A program made the position numbers and the translations under genes. From positions 1 through 6,182 of the forward strand of contig JALXCG010000381.1 of the NCBI GenBank assembly GCA_026991065.1: a stretch of 6,182 bases of DNA. Reading direction: 5' to 3'. Shown here one piece after another: positions 1 to 6,061 of this stretch. Source of the DNA: Gemmatimonadota bacterium. Lineage in GTDB: Bacteria; GCA-2686955. Numbering within the stretch: the stretch's first letter is position 1; the number at the start of each line of letters is the position of its first letter. The notes beneath the pieces were generated by a model. It had not been told where the DNA came from and made no database searches. It saw only the letters and a list, made by a program, of their open reading frames with translations.

Positions 1-910
1 GCACACCCGCCGGGGCAAGCGCCAGGGTCACGGCGCCAAGGGAGCGCGGCAGGCGTGCGGTCAAGGTGACGATCACCATGGCCACGAAACCGATGTGGAG
101 CCCCGAGAGAGCCAGAATGTGCGCCAGTCCGGCCGCCCGCATCTCTTGGGTGAAGCGCGGATCAAGCCCGCTGCGGTCGGCCAGGAGCAGGGCTCGAAAC
201 AGGCCACTTGCGTCAGCGGTCCGCAACAACGCCGAGGAAACCCACGCTCGGGCGGCAAGACCGGCGGGCGGGGCGTGGGGGCGAGAGCAGATAGAATCAT
301 CAATGCTCCGCACGCGCAGCGAGCCGGGCCGATGGCGCGCGGCAACGCGGGCCGCGGCCCCCACCGGTCGCAGCCCACGTTCCAGATAGCGCAGCCGCCC
401 CGGCGGACGGTAGACCCCGGTCACGCGCAGCAACGACCCCGGCGGCGGCAGGCACAGGCCGGAACCGGCCCGCAAACGAAGCCGCAGGCCGGTGTGCGCG
501 TCAACCCCTTCGGCCCGCTCGCCACCGCCACCGGTAATCCAGACACAAACGCTGCGCCGGGCGGGTTCCGGCAACGCCGCCGGGCCAGCTTCCCAAGCCG
601 GCGAATGCACCACACCGGCCGCCAATGCCAAGAACGGGGCCCAGAAGATGCGGAGTGCGCGCCCCCCTTTTTGGAGCAGACGACAGCGGCGCAAACCACG
701 GCAGACGACGAGCACCAGCGCCACCAGACTCAACCCCGCAACCAACATGAGTCCGCGCCGGGAGCCGCTTTGCACCCCAATGGTGCTTGCAGCAATCGCC
801 CAAAGGCGCCCTGGAGCGAGCAGCGCTCCGCGGACCCCCACGCCTTGCCAGGAAAGTAGATACCCCGCGTAGACCCACGCGGCAACACGCAATGCCGGCC
901 AGTTACCCAT
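1..910 (-). CDS. comEC: ComEC/Rec2-family DNA uptake channel, N-terminal part (runs off left edge)
   Basis: ComEC/Rec2 is the inner-membrane channel that brings single-stranded DNA into the cytoplasm during natural transformation. From the ATG at 910-908 the frame stays open to position 1, giving 303 residues without a stop. Hydrophobic segments lie at about residues 52-70 and 86-101. They are followed by a soluble region of about residues 110-235 that corresponds to the N-terminal DUF4131/OB-like part of the family. The diagnostic start of the competence domain is at residues 238-275: LFRALLLADRSGLDPRF, then EMRAAGLAHILALSGLHIGF, which matches the family pattern of a GL.H.LA.SGLH.G core. Family members are usually 700-850 residues, so more than half is missing beyond the edge. 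The start is uncertain: there is no good Shine-Dalgarno close to the ATG (a GGAG lies about 20 nt upstream), and TTG codons occur upstream in frame after the TGA near 976. Presence of comEC alone does not prove that the organism is competent. Confidence 0.9.
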   Translation of the reverse strand, partial: MGNWPALRVAAWVYAGYLLSWQGVGVRGALLAPGRLWAIAASTIGVQSGSRRGLMLVAGLSLVALVLVVCRGLRRCRLLQKGGRALRIFWAPFLALAAGVVHSPAWEAGPAALPEPARRSVCVWITGGGGERAEGVDAHTGLRLRLRAGSGLCLPPPGSLLRVTGVYRPPGRLRYLERGLRPVGAAARVAARHRPGSLRVRSIDDSICSRPHAPPAGLAARAWVSSALLRTADASGLFRALLLADRSGLDPRFTQEMRAAGLAHILALSGLHIGFVAMVIVTLTARLPRSLGAVTLALAPAGV

Positions 911-975
911 GCCGGCGCCAGCGTGCAATCTCCGTGCCGCCGTTTGCCGCTGCAACAGCCGGCACTTTCCGCCTC

Positions 976-994
976 ACCGCCCACCGGCGGCGGT
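976..994 (-). other. Intercistronic inverted repeat between the small membrane gene and comEC
   Basis: ACCGCC (976-981) and GGCGGT (989-994) form a perfect 6-bp stem with a 7-nt loop, starting 4 nt after the stop codon of the upstream minus-strand gene. No T-run follows on the minus strand, so it is at most a weak or factor-assisted terminator or an mRNA-stability hairpin. In DNA this GC-rich it could also be chance. Confidence 0.3.
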
Positions 995-998
995 CAAA

Positions 999-1301
999 TC
1001 ATGCAGGTTTCCCGCTCAAGGTTTCACCCTCGCGGTCCCTGTCATGCTGGTGATCGGTTCCAATCCCGTCACTCATTGCTCGCCGCTTGCGGCGCAAGGG
1101 GACGATCGACGCGCGTGCCATCACCGCCTCGGCATCCCGCTTCCAGGCGACCAACTCGGGAGGAACGCTCGGCTCCGACGGAGGGGTTCGCAGCCCGGTG
1201 ATGATCAGGAAGAAGAGCCGCATGAACGGCACCAAGGCAAGAACCAGCAGAGGGTAGAAGACCAGATCGAGCAGGGGTGTAATCGTTTCATTGGAAATCA
1301 T
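999..1301 (-). CDS. Small single-pass membrane protein of unknown function
   Basis: This ORF encodes 100 residues. The ATG at 1301-1299 is preferred because GAG of ACGAG lies 6 nt upstream; a TTG in the same frame 14 codons earlier is a weaker choice. Residues 1-8 are polar. Residues 9-36 (starting LLDLVFYPLLVLALVP) form one strong hydrophobic segment ending in GLRTP. A mixed, charged tail of about 60 residues follows, containing PELVAWKRDAEAVMARA, a basic patch PLRRKRR (69-75), and a polar His/Asp/Arg-rich C-terminus. The hydrophobic helix with a basic tail suggests a membrane-anchored protein whose tail is cytoplasmic. It is co-oriented with comEC 88 bp downstream and divergent from pyrE. 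I do not recognise the family. The coherent transmembrane segment supports a real gene, but its small size leaves some doubt. Confidence 0.6.
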   Translation of the reverse strand: MISNETITPLLDLVFYPLLVLALVPFMRLFFLIITGLRTPPSEPSVPPELVAWKRDAEAVMARASIVPLRRKRRAMSDGIGTDHQHDRDREGETLSGKPA

Positions 1302-1437
1302 GGCGCACTCGTTTGGTGGGTCTGCAGTAGAATTGCCGCGCAATTGCTATGATCGACCGACATGACCACTTCTTGATGATCATGCGGCGACGCTGCCTCG
1401 CCCTTCAGCTACCACCCCATTCCTCCTGGACCTCCCC
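1302..1437. promoter_or_regulatory. Divergent intergenic region between the small membrane gene and pyrE
   Basis: This 136-bp region must carry the start signals for both flanking genes unless one is read through. On the plus strand TGCTATGAT at 1345-1353 matches an extended -10 element (TGnTATAAT-like), with only a poor -35 (CAGTAG, 1325-1330). It would leave a pyrE leader of roughly 80 nt. Nearby are the short palindromes GCAATTGC (1340-1347) and ATGATCAT (1376-1383). The last part before pyrE is pyrimidine-rich and holds CCTCCT (1422-1427) and ACCTCC (1430-1435). No convincing minus-strand promoter was found. Confidence 0.35.
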
Positions 1438-1998
1438 GTGCGTGATGCTCTGAAGAAACTCCTGATCGAACGCTCGGTCTCACGTGGCGACTTCGTTCTC
1501 GCCAGCGGTCGCCGCAGCGACTACTACGTCGACTGCCGGCGAACCACCTTTCACCCCAAAGGGGCCTGGCTCATCGGCCGACTCATGGAGGCGGAGATCC
1601 ACAATGCCCTGATCCGGCCTCACCAGCCGATCCACGCCATCGGCGGCCTCACTCTGGGGGCCGATCCGGTCGCCCTGGCGATCGCGATTGCTTCCCACGA
1701 GATGGACCGTCCGGAGCATCCGCCCCTGCGCGCTTTCACCGTGCGCAAGGAGGCCAAAGTACACGGGCGAGGCAATCGAATCGAAGGCAGCTTCGAGCCA
1801 GGTGACCGCGTGCTGGTTATCGAAGATGTTGTAACCACCGGTTCCTCCGCGCTCAGCGCGGTCACGGCACTGCGCGAGGCGGGCGCGGTGATCGCCGGTG
1901 TCATGGCGCTGGTCGATCGCAACGAAGGCGGACGTGAAGCGATCGAGGCGGCAGGCTTGTCGCTGAACGCCCTTTTTCGCATCGGTGAGTTGCTCTAG
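1438..1998 (+). CDS. pyrE: Orotate phosphoribosyltransferase
   Basis: PyrE converts orotate and PRPP to orotidine 5'-monophosphate and pyrophosphate, the fifth step of de novo UMP synthesis, in the cytoplasm. The protein has 186 residues, close to the usual bacterial length. Visible motifs are LASGRRSDYYVD (21-32), the substrate-binding start of the fold; GGLTLGADPVA (69-79); the flexible catalytic loop RKEAKVHGRG (103-112); the PRPP-binding signature VLVIEDVVTTGSS (125-137); and VDRNEGG (159-165), the orotate/OMP contact region. The GTG at 1438 is chosen because no ATG or TTG lies upstream in frame before the TGA at 1363, and the resulting N-terminus fits the family. Its ribosome binding site is poor: only GGA about 7 nt upstream, in a C/T-rich tract. 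The gene stands alone on the plus strand and converges on the carbamoyltransferase gene. Confidence 0.96.
   Translation: MRDALKKLLIERSVSRGDFVLASGRRSDYYVDCRRTTFHPKGAWLIGRLMEAEIHNALIRPHQPIHAIGGLTLGADPVALAIAIASHEMDRPEHPPLRAFTVRKEAKVHGRGNRIEGSFEPGDRVLVIEDVVTTGSSALSAVTALREAGAVIAGVMALVDRNEGGREAIEAAGLSLNALFRIGELL
1947..1977 (+). terminator. Terminator-like stem-loop inside the pyrE 3' end
   Basis: GGCG (1947-1950) and CAG (1952-1954) can pair with CTG (1963-1965) and CGCC (1968-1971), with a small internal asymmetry. C and five Ts follow directly at 1972-1977. This resembles an intrinsic terminator, but it sits about 20 nt before the pyrE stop codon and would truncate the message. The T-run encodes the Leu-Phe of ALFRIG, so it may be a coding coincidence. 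The stem is interrupted, so confidence is low. Confidence 0.2.
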
Positions 1999-2003
1999 GA
2001 GGC

Positions 2004-3740
2004 CTAATCGAGTTCGAACTCCCGCCGCCAATCCCCCTGCTCGGTCAATGCGGGCTGCGCCTCCTTCTCCAGCACAAACGGACCAATGCACAGACGCTCC
2101 ATGTGGGTGCGCATGAAGCAGCGGTAAGCCTCTTCCGGAGTACAGACGATCGGCTCACCGCGAACGTTGAAGCTCGTATTGACGACCAACGGGCAACCGG
2201 TGCGCCGCTCGAATTCGGCAATGAGATCGTAGTAGAGCGGGTTGTCCTCGCGCGCCACAGTCTGGATGCGGGCAGAGCCGTCAACATGCGTCACCGCGGG
2301 AATCGTACGGCGGTCCTTGCGCACCGGCGCGACCAGAAGCATGTGCGGGCTCGGCCCCTCCAGTTCGAACCAGTCGGCGCAGCGCTCCTCAAGCACCGAG
2401 GGCGCAAAGGGGCGGAACCCTTCGCGGAATTTGATCGCCAGATTGATCTTCCGCTGCATTTCGGGATTGCGCGCATCGCCAAGGATGGAACGGTTCCCCA
2501 GAGCGCGCGGCCCGAACTCCATGCGCCCCTGAAACCATCCCACCACTTTCCCCGCCTCGATCCACGCTGCGGTGGTCGCGATCAACTCGGCGCGATCCAG
2601 TCGCCGATAATTCGCCCCGAATTGCCGCAAAACCCGCTCGATCTCCGCATCGTCGAACCCCGGCCCCCAGTAGGGCACGCGCAACGCGGCGGCGCGAGGC
2701 TCTCCAAGCAGGGTGTTCCAGATGTAGTAGGCAACCCCCACCGCGCCTCCCGCATCTCCCGCGGCCGGCTGGATGAAGATCCGAGAAAAAGGCGATTCAC
2801 GCAGAATCCGACCGTTGGCAACACAGTTCAGCGCCACTCCCCCCGCCAGGCAGAGATTGTCGAGACCGGTTTCCCGATGCAGATACGCCACAAGCTTGAG
2901 CATGACTTCTTCGGTGACCCGCTGTATCGACGCAGCCACATCTTTGTGGAACTGCTCCAACTCCGACTCCGGCTGCCGCCGCGACTGGCCGAAGAGCTGC
3001 TCAAAGCGCCGGCCGGTCATCCGCAAGTTCCAGTCGAACTCGAAGAAATCCATGTTGAGGGCGAAACTGCCATCGTCGTGAACATCAATGACCTGGCGGA
3101 CCTTGTCCACATAGCGCGGCTGCCCATAGGGCGCCAACCCCATCACTTTGTATTCGGCGCTGTTGACCTTAAAGCCCAAATAGTAGGTAAAAGCCGAATA
3201 GAGCAGCCCGAGACTGTGCGGAAAATCGATCTGGCGCAGCATCTCGACCCGGGTTCCACGGCCTCGGCCAAGGGTCGTCGTGGCCCATTCGCCAACCCCA
3301 TCCACCGTCAGCACCGCGGCCTCATCAAAAGGAGAGAGAAGAAAGGATGAGCAAGCGTGGCTCATGTGGTGCTCGGCGAACAGCACATTCCGTTTCCAGC
3401 CCAACTCCCGCCGGATCTCGCGAGGAATCCACAACTTCTGCTTCAACCAGATCGGCATCGCCTTCTGGAAGGAGAGAAGGCCGCGGGGAAAGGCGTCGAT
3501 GTAGGTGGTGAGGATGCGCTCGAATTTCAGCAGCGGTTTATCATAGAACCCCACGGCATCGATCTGGTCTGCTTCGATTCCGGCCTCTTCGAGCACGTAG
3601 GCCAAAGCATGACGCGGGAAAGAAGGGTCCGCTTTCTTGCGCGTGAAGCGCTCCTCGGACGCCGCCGCCACAATCTCGCCGTCCCGCAGAAGGCAGGCGG
3701 CGGCATCGTGGTAGTAGCAAGAGAGACCTAGGACAAACAT
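2004..3740 (-). CDS. NodU/CmcH/TobZ-family O-carbamoyltransferase
   Basis: Family members activate carbamoyl phosphate with ATP to carbamoyl-adenylate and transfer the carbamoyl group to a hydroxyl on a sugar, antibiotic or toxin precursor (NodU, CmcH and TobZ are characterised members). The 578 residues are full length. The N-terminal Kae1-like domain (about 1-345) opens with LGLSCYYHDAAACLL, has the HxxxH metal pair in EHHMSHA (H124, H128), VDGVGEW (146-152), and PAAGDAGGAVG with D329, which aligns in pattern with the TobZ metal aspartate. The C-terminal YrdC-like domain (about 395-565) has MEFGPRALGNRSIL (407-420), FREGFRPFAPSVL (438-450) and NTSFNVRGEPIVCTPEEA (521-538). All expected motifs are present, so it is probably active. 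The ATG at 3740 has GAAGGG 5 nt upstream and lies 9 nt after the sxtJ-like stop, indicating cotranscription. Motifs do not reveal the acceptor substrate. No known nodulation or antibiotic genes are in view. Confidence 0.93.
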   Translation of the reverse strand: MFVLGLSCYYHDAAACLLRDGEIVAAASEERFTRKKADPSFPRHALAYVLEEAGIEADQIDAVGFYDKPLLKFERILTTYIDAFPRGLLSFQKAMPIWLKQKLWIPREIRRELGWKRNVLFAEHHMSHACSSFLLSPFDEAAVLTVDGVGEWATTTLGRGRGTRVEMLRQIDFPHSLGLLYSAFTYYLGFKVNSAEYKVMGLAPYGQPRYVDKVRQVIDVHDDGSFALNMDFFEFDWNLRMTGRRFEQLFGQSRRQPESELEQFHKDVAASIQRVTEEVMLKLVAYLHRETGLDNLCLAGGVALNCVANGRILRESPFSRIFIQPAAGDAGGAVGVAYYIWNTLLGEPRAAALRVPYWGPGFDDAEIERVLRQFGANYRRLDRAELIATTAAWIEAGKVVGWFQGRMEFGPRALGNRSILGDARNPEMQRKINLAIKFREGFRPFAPSVLEERCADWFELEGPSPHMLLVAPVRKDRRTIPAVTHVDGSARIQTVAREDNPLYYDLIAEFERRTGCPLVVNTSFNVRGEPIVCTPEEAYRCFMRTHMERLCIGPFVLEKEAQPALTEQGDWRREFELD

Positions 3741-3749
3741 TCACGCCCT

Positions 3750-4115
3750 TCAGAACTGGCGACGGGCATTGACTGTCGGATTCTCTATCCGCGCAACGCT
3801 GTGCCAGCGACTCTGCGGAAGAGTGAAAGCCCGGCGCCGCAGCACATCCCGCCGTGTGACCTTCCACCAAAGGGCGACCGGAGTGATCGCCACGACATAG
3901 CCGCAGGCCAACACAACCGCAGTGACCACTCGCGCCAGGGCGCGAACCAGCGCATGCGCTGCGGCCTGGAGGCGCTCCACAAGTATCCGCAACGGCGCGG
4001 GCAACCACCGCTTTACCAAGGAGAGCACCCCCATGGTCAAGCCGATCGTCAGGGCGATCGCCAATCGGGGATGCGCATGCGGCAGCCCACCCAGCCATTC
4101 GCTCCATTCAGTCAC
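3750..4115 (-). CDS. Short SxtJ-like membrane protein, probable partner of the carbamoyltransferase
   Basis: The protein has 121 residues from the GTG at 4115-4113. That start has GGAGG 4 nt upstream; the overlapping ATGs at 4107 and 4098 belong to another frame. Two hydrophobic segments are visible, at about residues 18-36 (LAIALTIGLTMGVLSLV) and 62-84 (VVTAVVLACGYVVAITPVAL), with an amphipathic, Arg-rich stretch between them. The C-terminus reads TPVALWWKVTRRDVLRRRAF, then SRWHSV, and ends RRQF. From memory of the family, SxtJ proteins (named from the saxitoxin cluster) end in a similar pattern: TPxGLLxRLxGxDxLRxxxx followed by SYW and often a terminal QF. They typically occur next to NodU-type carbamoyltransferases, as here. 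This copy appears to lack the additional N-terminal hydrophobic segment(s) of typical members. The assignment is by pattern and context, not by a database search. The function is unknown; membrane tethering or substrate presentation is inference. Confidence 0.72.
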   Translation of the reverse strand: MTEWSEWLGGLPHAHPRLAIALTIGLTMGVLSLVKRWLPAPLRILVERLQAAAHALVRALARVVTAVVLACGYVVAITPVALWWKVTRRDVLRRRAFTLPQSRWHSVARIENPTVNARRQF

Positions 4116-4149
4116 TGCCCCTCCGTCGCGACGGGCCCAACGAACGCTT

Positions 4150-5304
4150 TCAGCTGTGCAACCTTGCAGCAGCGGCGCGCACCAACTCGGCGGTCTCGGC
4201 GGTCTCCTCCCAGGGGAATTGCTCCCGCCCAAAATGCCCAAACGCGGCGGTCTGTTGATAGATCGGGCGCCGCAACCCAAGGCGCTCGATGATGCCTCGT
4301 GGAGTGAGATCAAAAACCTCGCGCACGAGACGCACCAAATGGGCGTCGTCCCGTTTTCCCGTGCCGAAACTGTCGATCCGGATCGACACCGGCTCGGCTA
4401 CGCCGATGGCATAGGCCAACTGCACCTCGGCACGATCGGCCAACCCGGCGGCGACCAGGTTCTTGGCCACGTGGCGGGCGGCATAAGTCGCCGAACGATC
4501 CACCTTCGTCGGATCCTTGCCGGAGAAGGCTCCGCCACCGTGGCGTCCGGAACCGCCGTACGTATCCACAATGATCTTCCGCCCGGTCAGACCGCAGTCG
4601 GCGTGCGGACCACCTTCGACAAACCGACCGGTCGGGTTGATGTGCATGGTGATGTCACTCACCTGACCGAGTTCAGAGGGCAATACCGGCTTGATCACAT
4701 GCTCGACGATCTCCCGTCGGAGCACATCGATGTCAACATCGGCAGAGTGCTGCGATGACACAACGATCGTGTCCACCCGCTGCGGTTGATCCCCTTTGTA
4801 CTCCACCGAGACCTGCGTCTTTCCGTCTGGGCGCAGATAGGAGAGTTCTCCGCTGCGGCGGACTTGCGAGAGCCGCATGCCCAGCCGATGCGCGAGTGAG
4901 ATCGGCAACGGCATCAGTTCGGGCGTTTCGCGGGTTGCATAGCCGAACATGAGCCCTTGATCACCCGCGCCGTCACGATCCACCCCCATGGCGATGTCCG
5001 GCGATTGCTCGTCGATCGCCGTGAGGACAGCGCAGGTGTCCGCATCGAACCCCCCGGCCGTGGCATTGTAGCCGATGTCGCGCAGCGTGTTGCGCACGAC
5101 CGATGGAATATCGACATAAGCTTCGGTGGTGATCTCGCCGGCCACCATCACCATGCCGGTCGTAACCATCGTCTCACAGGCCACGCGGCTCTGTGGATCC
5201 TCGGCCAACATTGCATCCAGCACGCCGTCGGATATCTGGTCCGCGACCTTGTCGGGATGCCCCTCGGTGACGGATTCGGAAGTAAAAAGATAGGTATTGG
5301 GCAT
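4150..5304 (-). CDS. metK: S-adenosylmethionine synthetase
   Basis: MetK makes S-adenosylmethionine from methionine and ATP, releasing phosphate and pyrophosphate; it acts in the cytoplasm as a tetramer. The 384 residues match the family norm. The N-terminus [20 protein letters not shown] (6-25) carries the conserved His, Asp and Lys of the active site. Signature 1 [12 protein letters not shown] is at 112-123, signature 2 GGGAFSGKD at 256-264, and [13 protein letters not shown] (221-233) precedes it. The ATG at 5304 is preferred over the TTG one codon earlier because GGAG (5316-5313) lies 8 nt from it and family proteins begin just before this point. Upstream is a 104-nt leader with potential stem-loops. 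Downstream, after 34 nt, comes the sxtJ-like gene, so metK heads a probable three-gene unit or is an internal member of a longer one. No frameshift or missing motif was seen. Confidence 0.97.
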   Translation of the reverse strand: MPNTYLFTSESVTEGHPDKVADQISDGVLDAMLAEDPQSRVACETMVTTGMVMVAGEITTEAYVDIPSVVRNTLRDIGYNATAGGFDADTCAVLTAIDEQSPDIAMGVDRDGAGDQGLMFGYATRETPELMPLPISLAHRLGMRLSQVRRSGELSYLRPDGKTQVSVEYKGDQPQRVDTIVVSSQHSADVDIDVLRREIVEHVIKPVLPSELGQVSDITMHINPTGRFVEGGPHADCGLTGRKIIVDTYGGSGRHGGGAFSGKDPTKVDRSATYAARHVAKNLVAAGLADRAEVQLAYAIGVAEPVSIRIDSFGTGKRDDAHLVRLVREVFDLTPRGIIERLGLRRPIYQQTAAFGHFGREQFPWEETAETAELVRAAAARLHS

Positions 5305-5408
5305 CAAACGGGCTCCACACTACCCGGACTCTCTCCGGGAAAGAACAGCGTGCGCATCGCCGGCGCAACCGTGTTTCGGCGCAGGTGCAACACAAGCTTG
5401 GGACAATA
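5305..5408 (-). promoter_or_regulatory. Structured metK leader with three possible stem-loops
   Basis: Read on the minus strand, three consecutive hairpins can be drawn between the HD-protein stop and the metK ATG. The first is TTGTGTT with AACACGG (5395-5389 with 5375-5369, five Watson-Crick and two G-U pairs). The second is TGCGC with GCGCA (5367-5363 with 5355-5351, 7-nt loop). The third is CCCGGA with TCCGGG (5339-5334 with 5328-5323, loop GAGAG), ending a few bases before the Shine-Dalgarno GTGTGGAG. The 3' arm of the last one can alternatively pair CGGG (5326-5323) with CCCG (5312-5309), placing the Shine-Dalgarno in a loop. I could not match it to the core motifs I recall for SAM-I, SAM-II, SAM-III or the SAM/SAH classes. 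A clear promoter was not found. Regulation is inference from potential pairing. Confidence 0.35.
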
Positions 5409-6032
5409 TCATTGAGGATCCTGCAAAGCAAACCCGCCAGGGTTGCCGCCGCGGTCGGATTCGCCCTGTAAACCGATGGCGGTGGCGATTTCGCGCATTC
5501 CGGCAATCACCTCACGGACCAGTTCCTCAATCTCCATTCCGAGCCGTTCGGCCCCCGCGGCGATCAACTTGCGATCCACACCGGCGGCAAAACGGGCATT
5601 CTTCCACTTCTTCATGACCGATTTCACGGTTGTATCATGAATGCTCCTGCTCGGCCGCACCAACGCAGTCGCGGCGACCAACCCGGTGAGTTCGTCCACC
5701 GCGTAAAGAACGCACTCCATGTCGCTCTCCGGCTCGATTGATGTGCAAACTCCCCAGCCGTGCGAGAGCACGGCGCGAATCACCTGCTCGGGGTAATCGT
5801 GAGCCCGAAGAATGCGCTCGGTTTGACGGCAGTGTTCATCCGGAAACTGCTCAAAATCGAGATCGTGCAGCAGCCCGACCAGCCCCCACAAATCTTCGTC
5901 GGCGCCGCGCTGACGAGCGAAACGGCGCATCACCCCCTCCACCGCCAGGGCGTGGCGCCGGGGAATTTCACCCTGATTGTATTCACACAGTAGTTGCCAC
6001 GCTTCGGCGCGACTCGGAATCTCCGTTGACAT
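5409..6032 (-). CDS. HD-domain phosphohydrolase-like protein
   Basis: HD-domain proteins are metal-dependent phosphohydrolases acting on nucleotides or related phosphates. The protein has 207 residues from the ATG at 6032. A GTG one codon earlier (6035) is also possible, since GGAGG lies 5 nt from the GTG and 8 nt from the ATG. The H...HD...D metal set is visible: H27 in RHALAVE, H56-D57 in GLLHDLDFE, and D113 in LYAVDELTGLV. H91 of LSHGWG and H67 of FPDEH may add metal or substrate contacts. The later part, ALVRPSRS, VKSVMKKWKNARFAAGVDR and the helical C-terminus EIEELVREVIAGMREIATAIG, fits a widespread family of about 185 residues annotated only as HD or HDIG proteins. Residues 189-207 form a glycine-rich extension beyond the usual end. 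The substrate is unknown. The upstream partial gene ends 29 nt before the start, so the two are probably cotranscribed. Confidence 0.85.
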   Translation of the reverse strand: MSTEIPSRAEAWQLLCEYNQGEIPRRHALAVEGVMRRFARQRGADEDLWGLVGLLHDLDFEQFPDEHCRQTERILRAHDYPEQVIRAVLSHGWGVCTSIEPESDMECVLYAVDELTGLVAATALVRPSRSIHDTTVKSVMKKWKNARFAAGVDRKLIAAGAERLGMEIEELVREVIAGMREIATAIGLQGESDRGGNPGGFALQDPQ

Positions 6033-6061
6033 CACTTGCGCCTCCCCGCGCCGGCGGCCTC

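Noticed and set aside
95-859. Plus-strand open frame of 254 codons over comEC
   Set aside because: The translation is low-complexity, Arg/Pro/Gln-rich with no motifs, whereas the opposite strand encodes a clear ComEC competence motif. It is a shadow frame.
2103-3350. Long plus-strand open frame of 415 codons opposite the carbamoyltransferase
   Set aside because: It lies entirely antisense to a gene with a full set of family motifs. Its translation is rich in Arg, His and Pro with no recognisable domain, which is typical of the reverse strand of GC-rich genes.
3541-4107. Minus-strand open frame of 188 codons overlapping the sxtJ-like gene and the start of the carbamoyltransferase
   Set aside because: Its Cys/Gly/Arg-rich translation has no coherent membrane or domain pattern, and it overlaps two better supported genes.
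4123-4134. Perfect palindrome CCGTCGCGACGG between metK and the sxtJ-like gene
   Set aside because: It is a 12-bp symmetric site with no loop or T-run, so it is not a good terminator, and there is no second copy to suggest an operator. It is likely chance in GC-rich DNA.
4116-4313. N-terminal extension of the sxtJ-like frame into metK
   Set aside because: This stretch overlaps the conserved C-terminus of metK in another frame, and its translation is Pro/Arg-rich without membrane character. The GTG at 4115 with GGAGG is the better start.
3922-4758. Plus-strand open frame of 278 codons spanning the sxtJ-like gene and metK
   Set aside because: It crosses two minus-strand genes, one of which is the unmistakable metK. 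It has no motif of its own.
5305-5408. A known SAM riboswitch upstream of metK
   Set aside because: I looked for the SAM-I, SAM-II, SAM-III and SAM/SAH conserved cores and did not recognise any. Only generic stem-loops are supported, so no riboswitch class is called.
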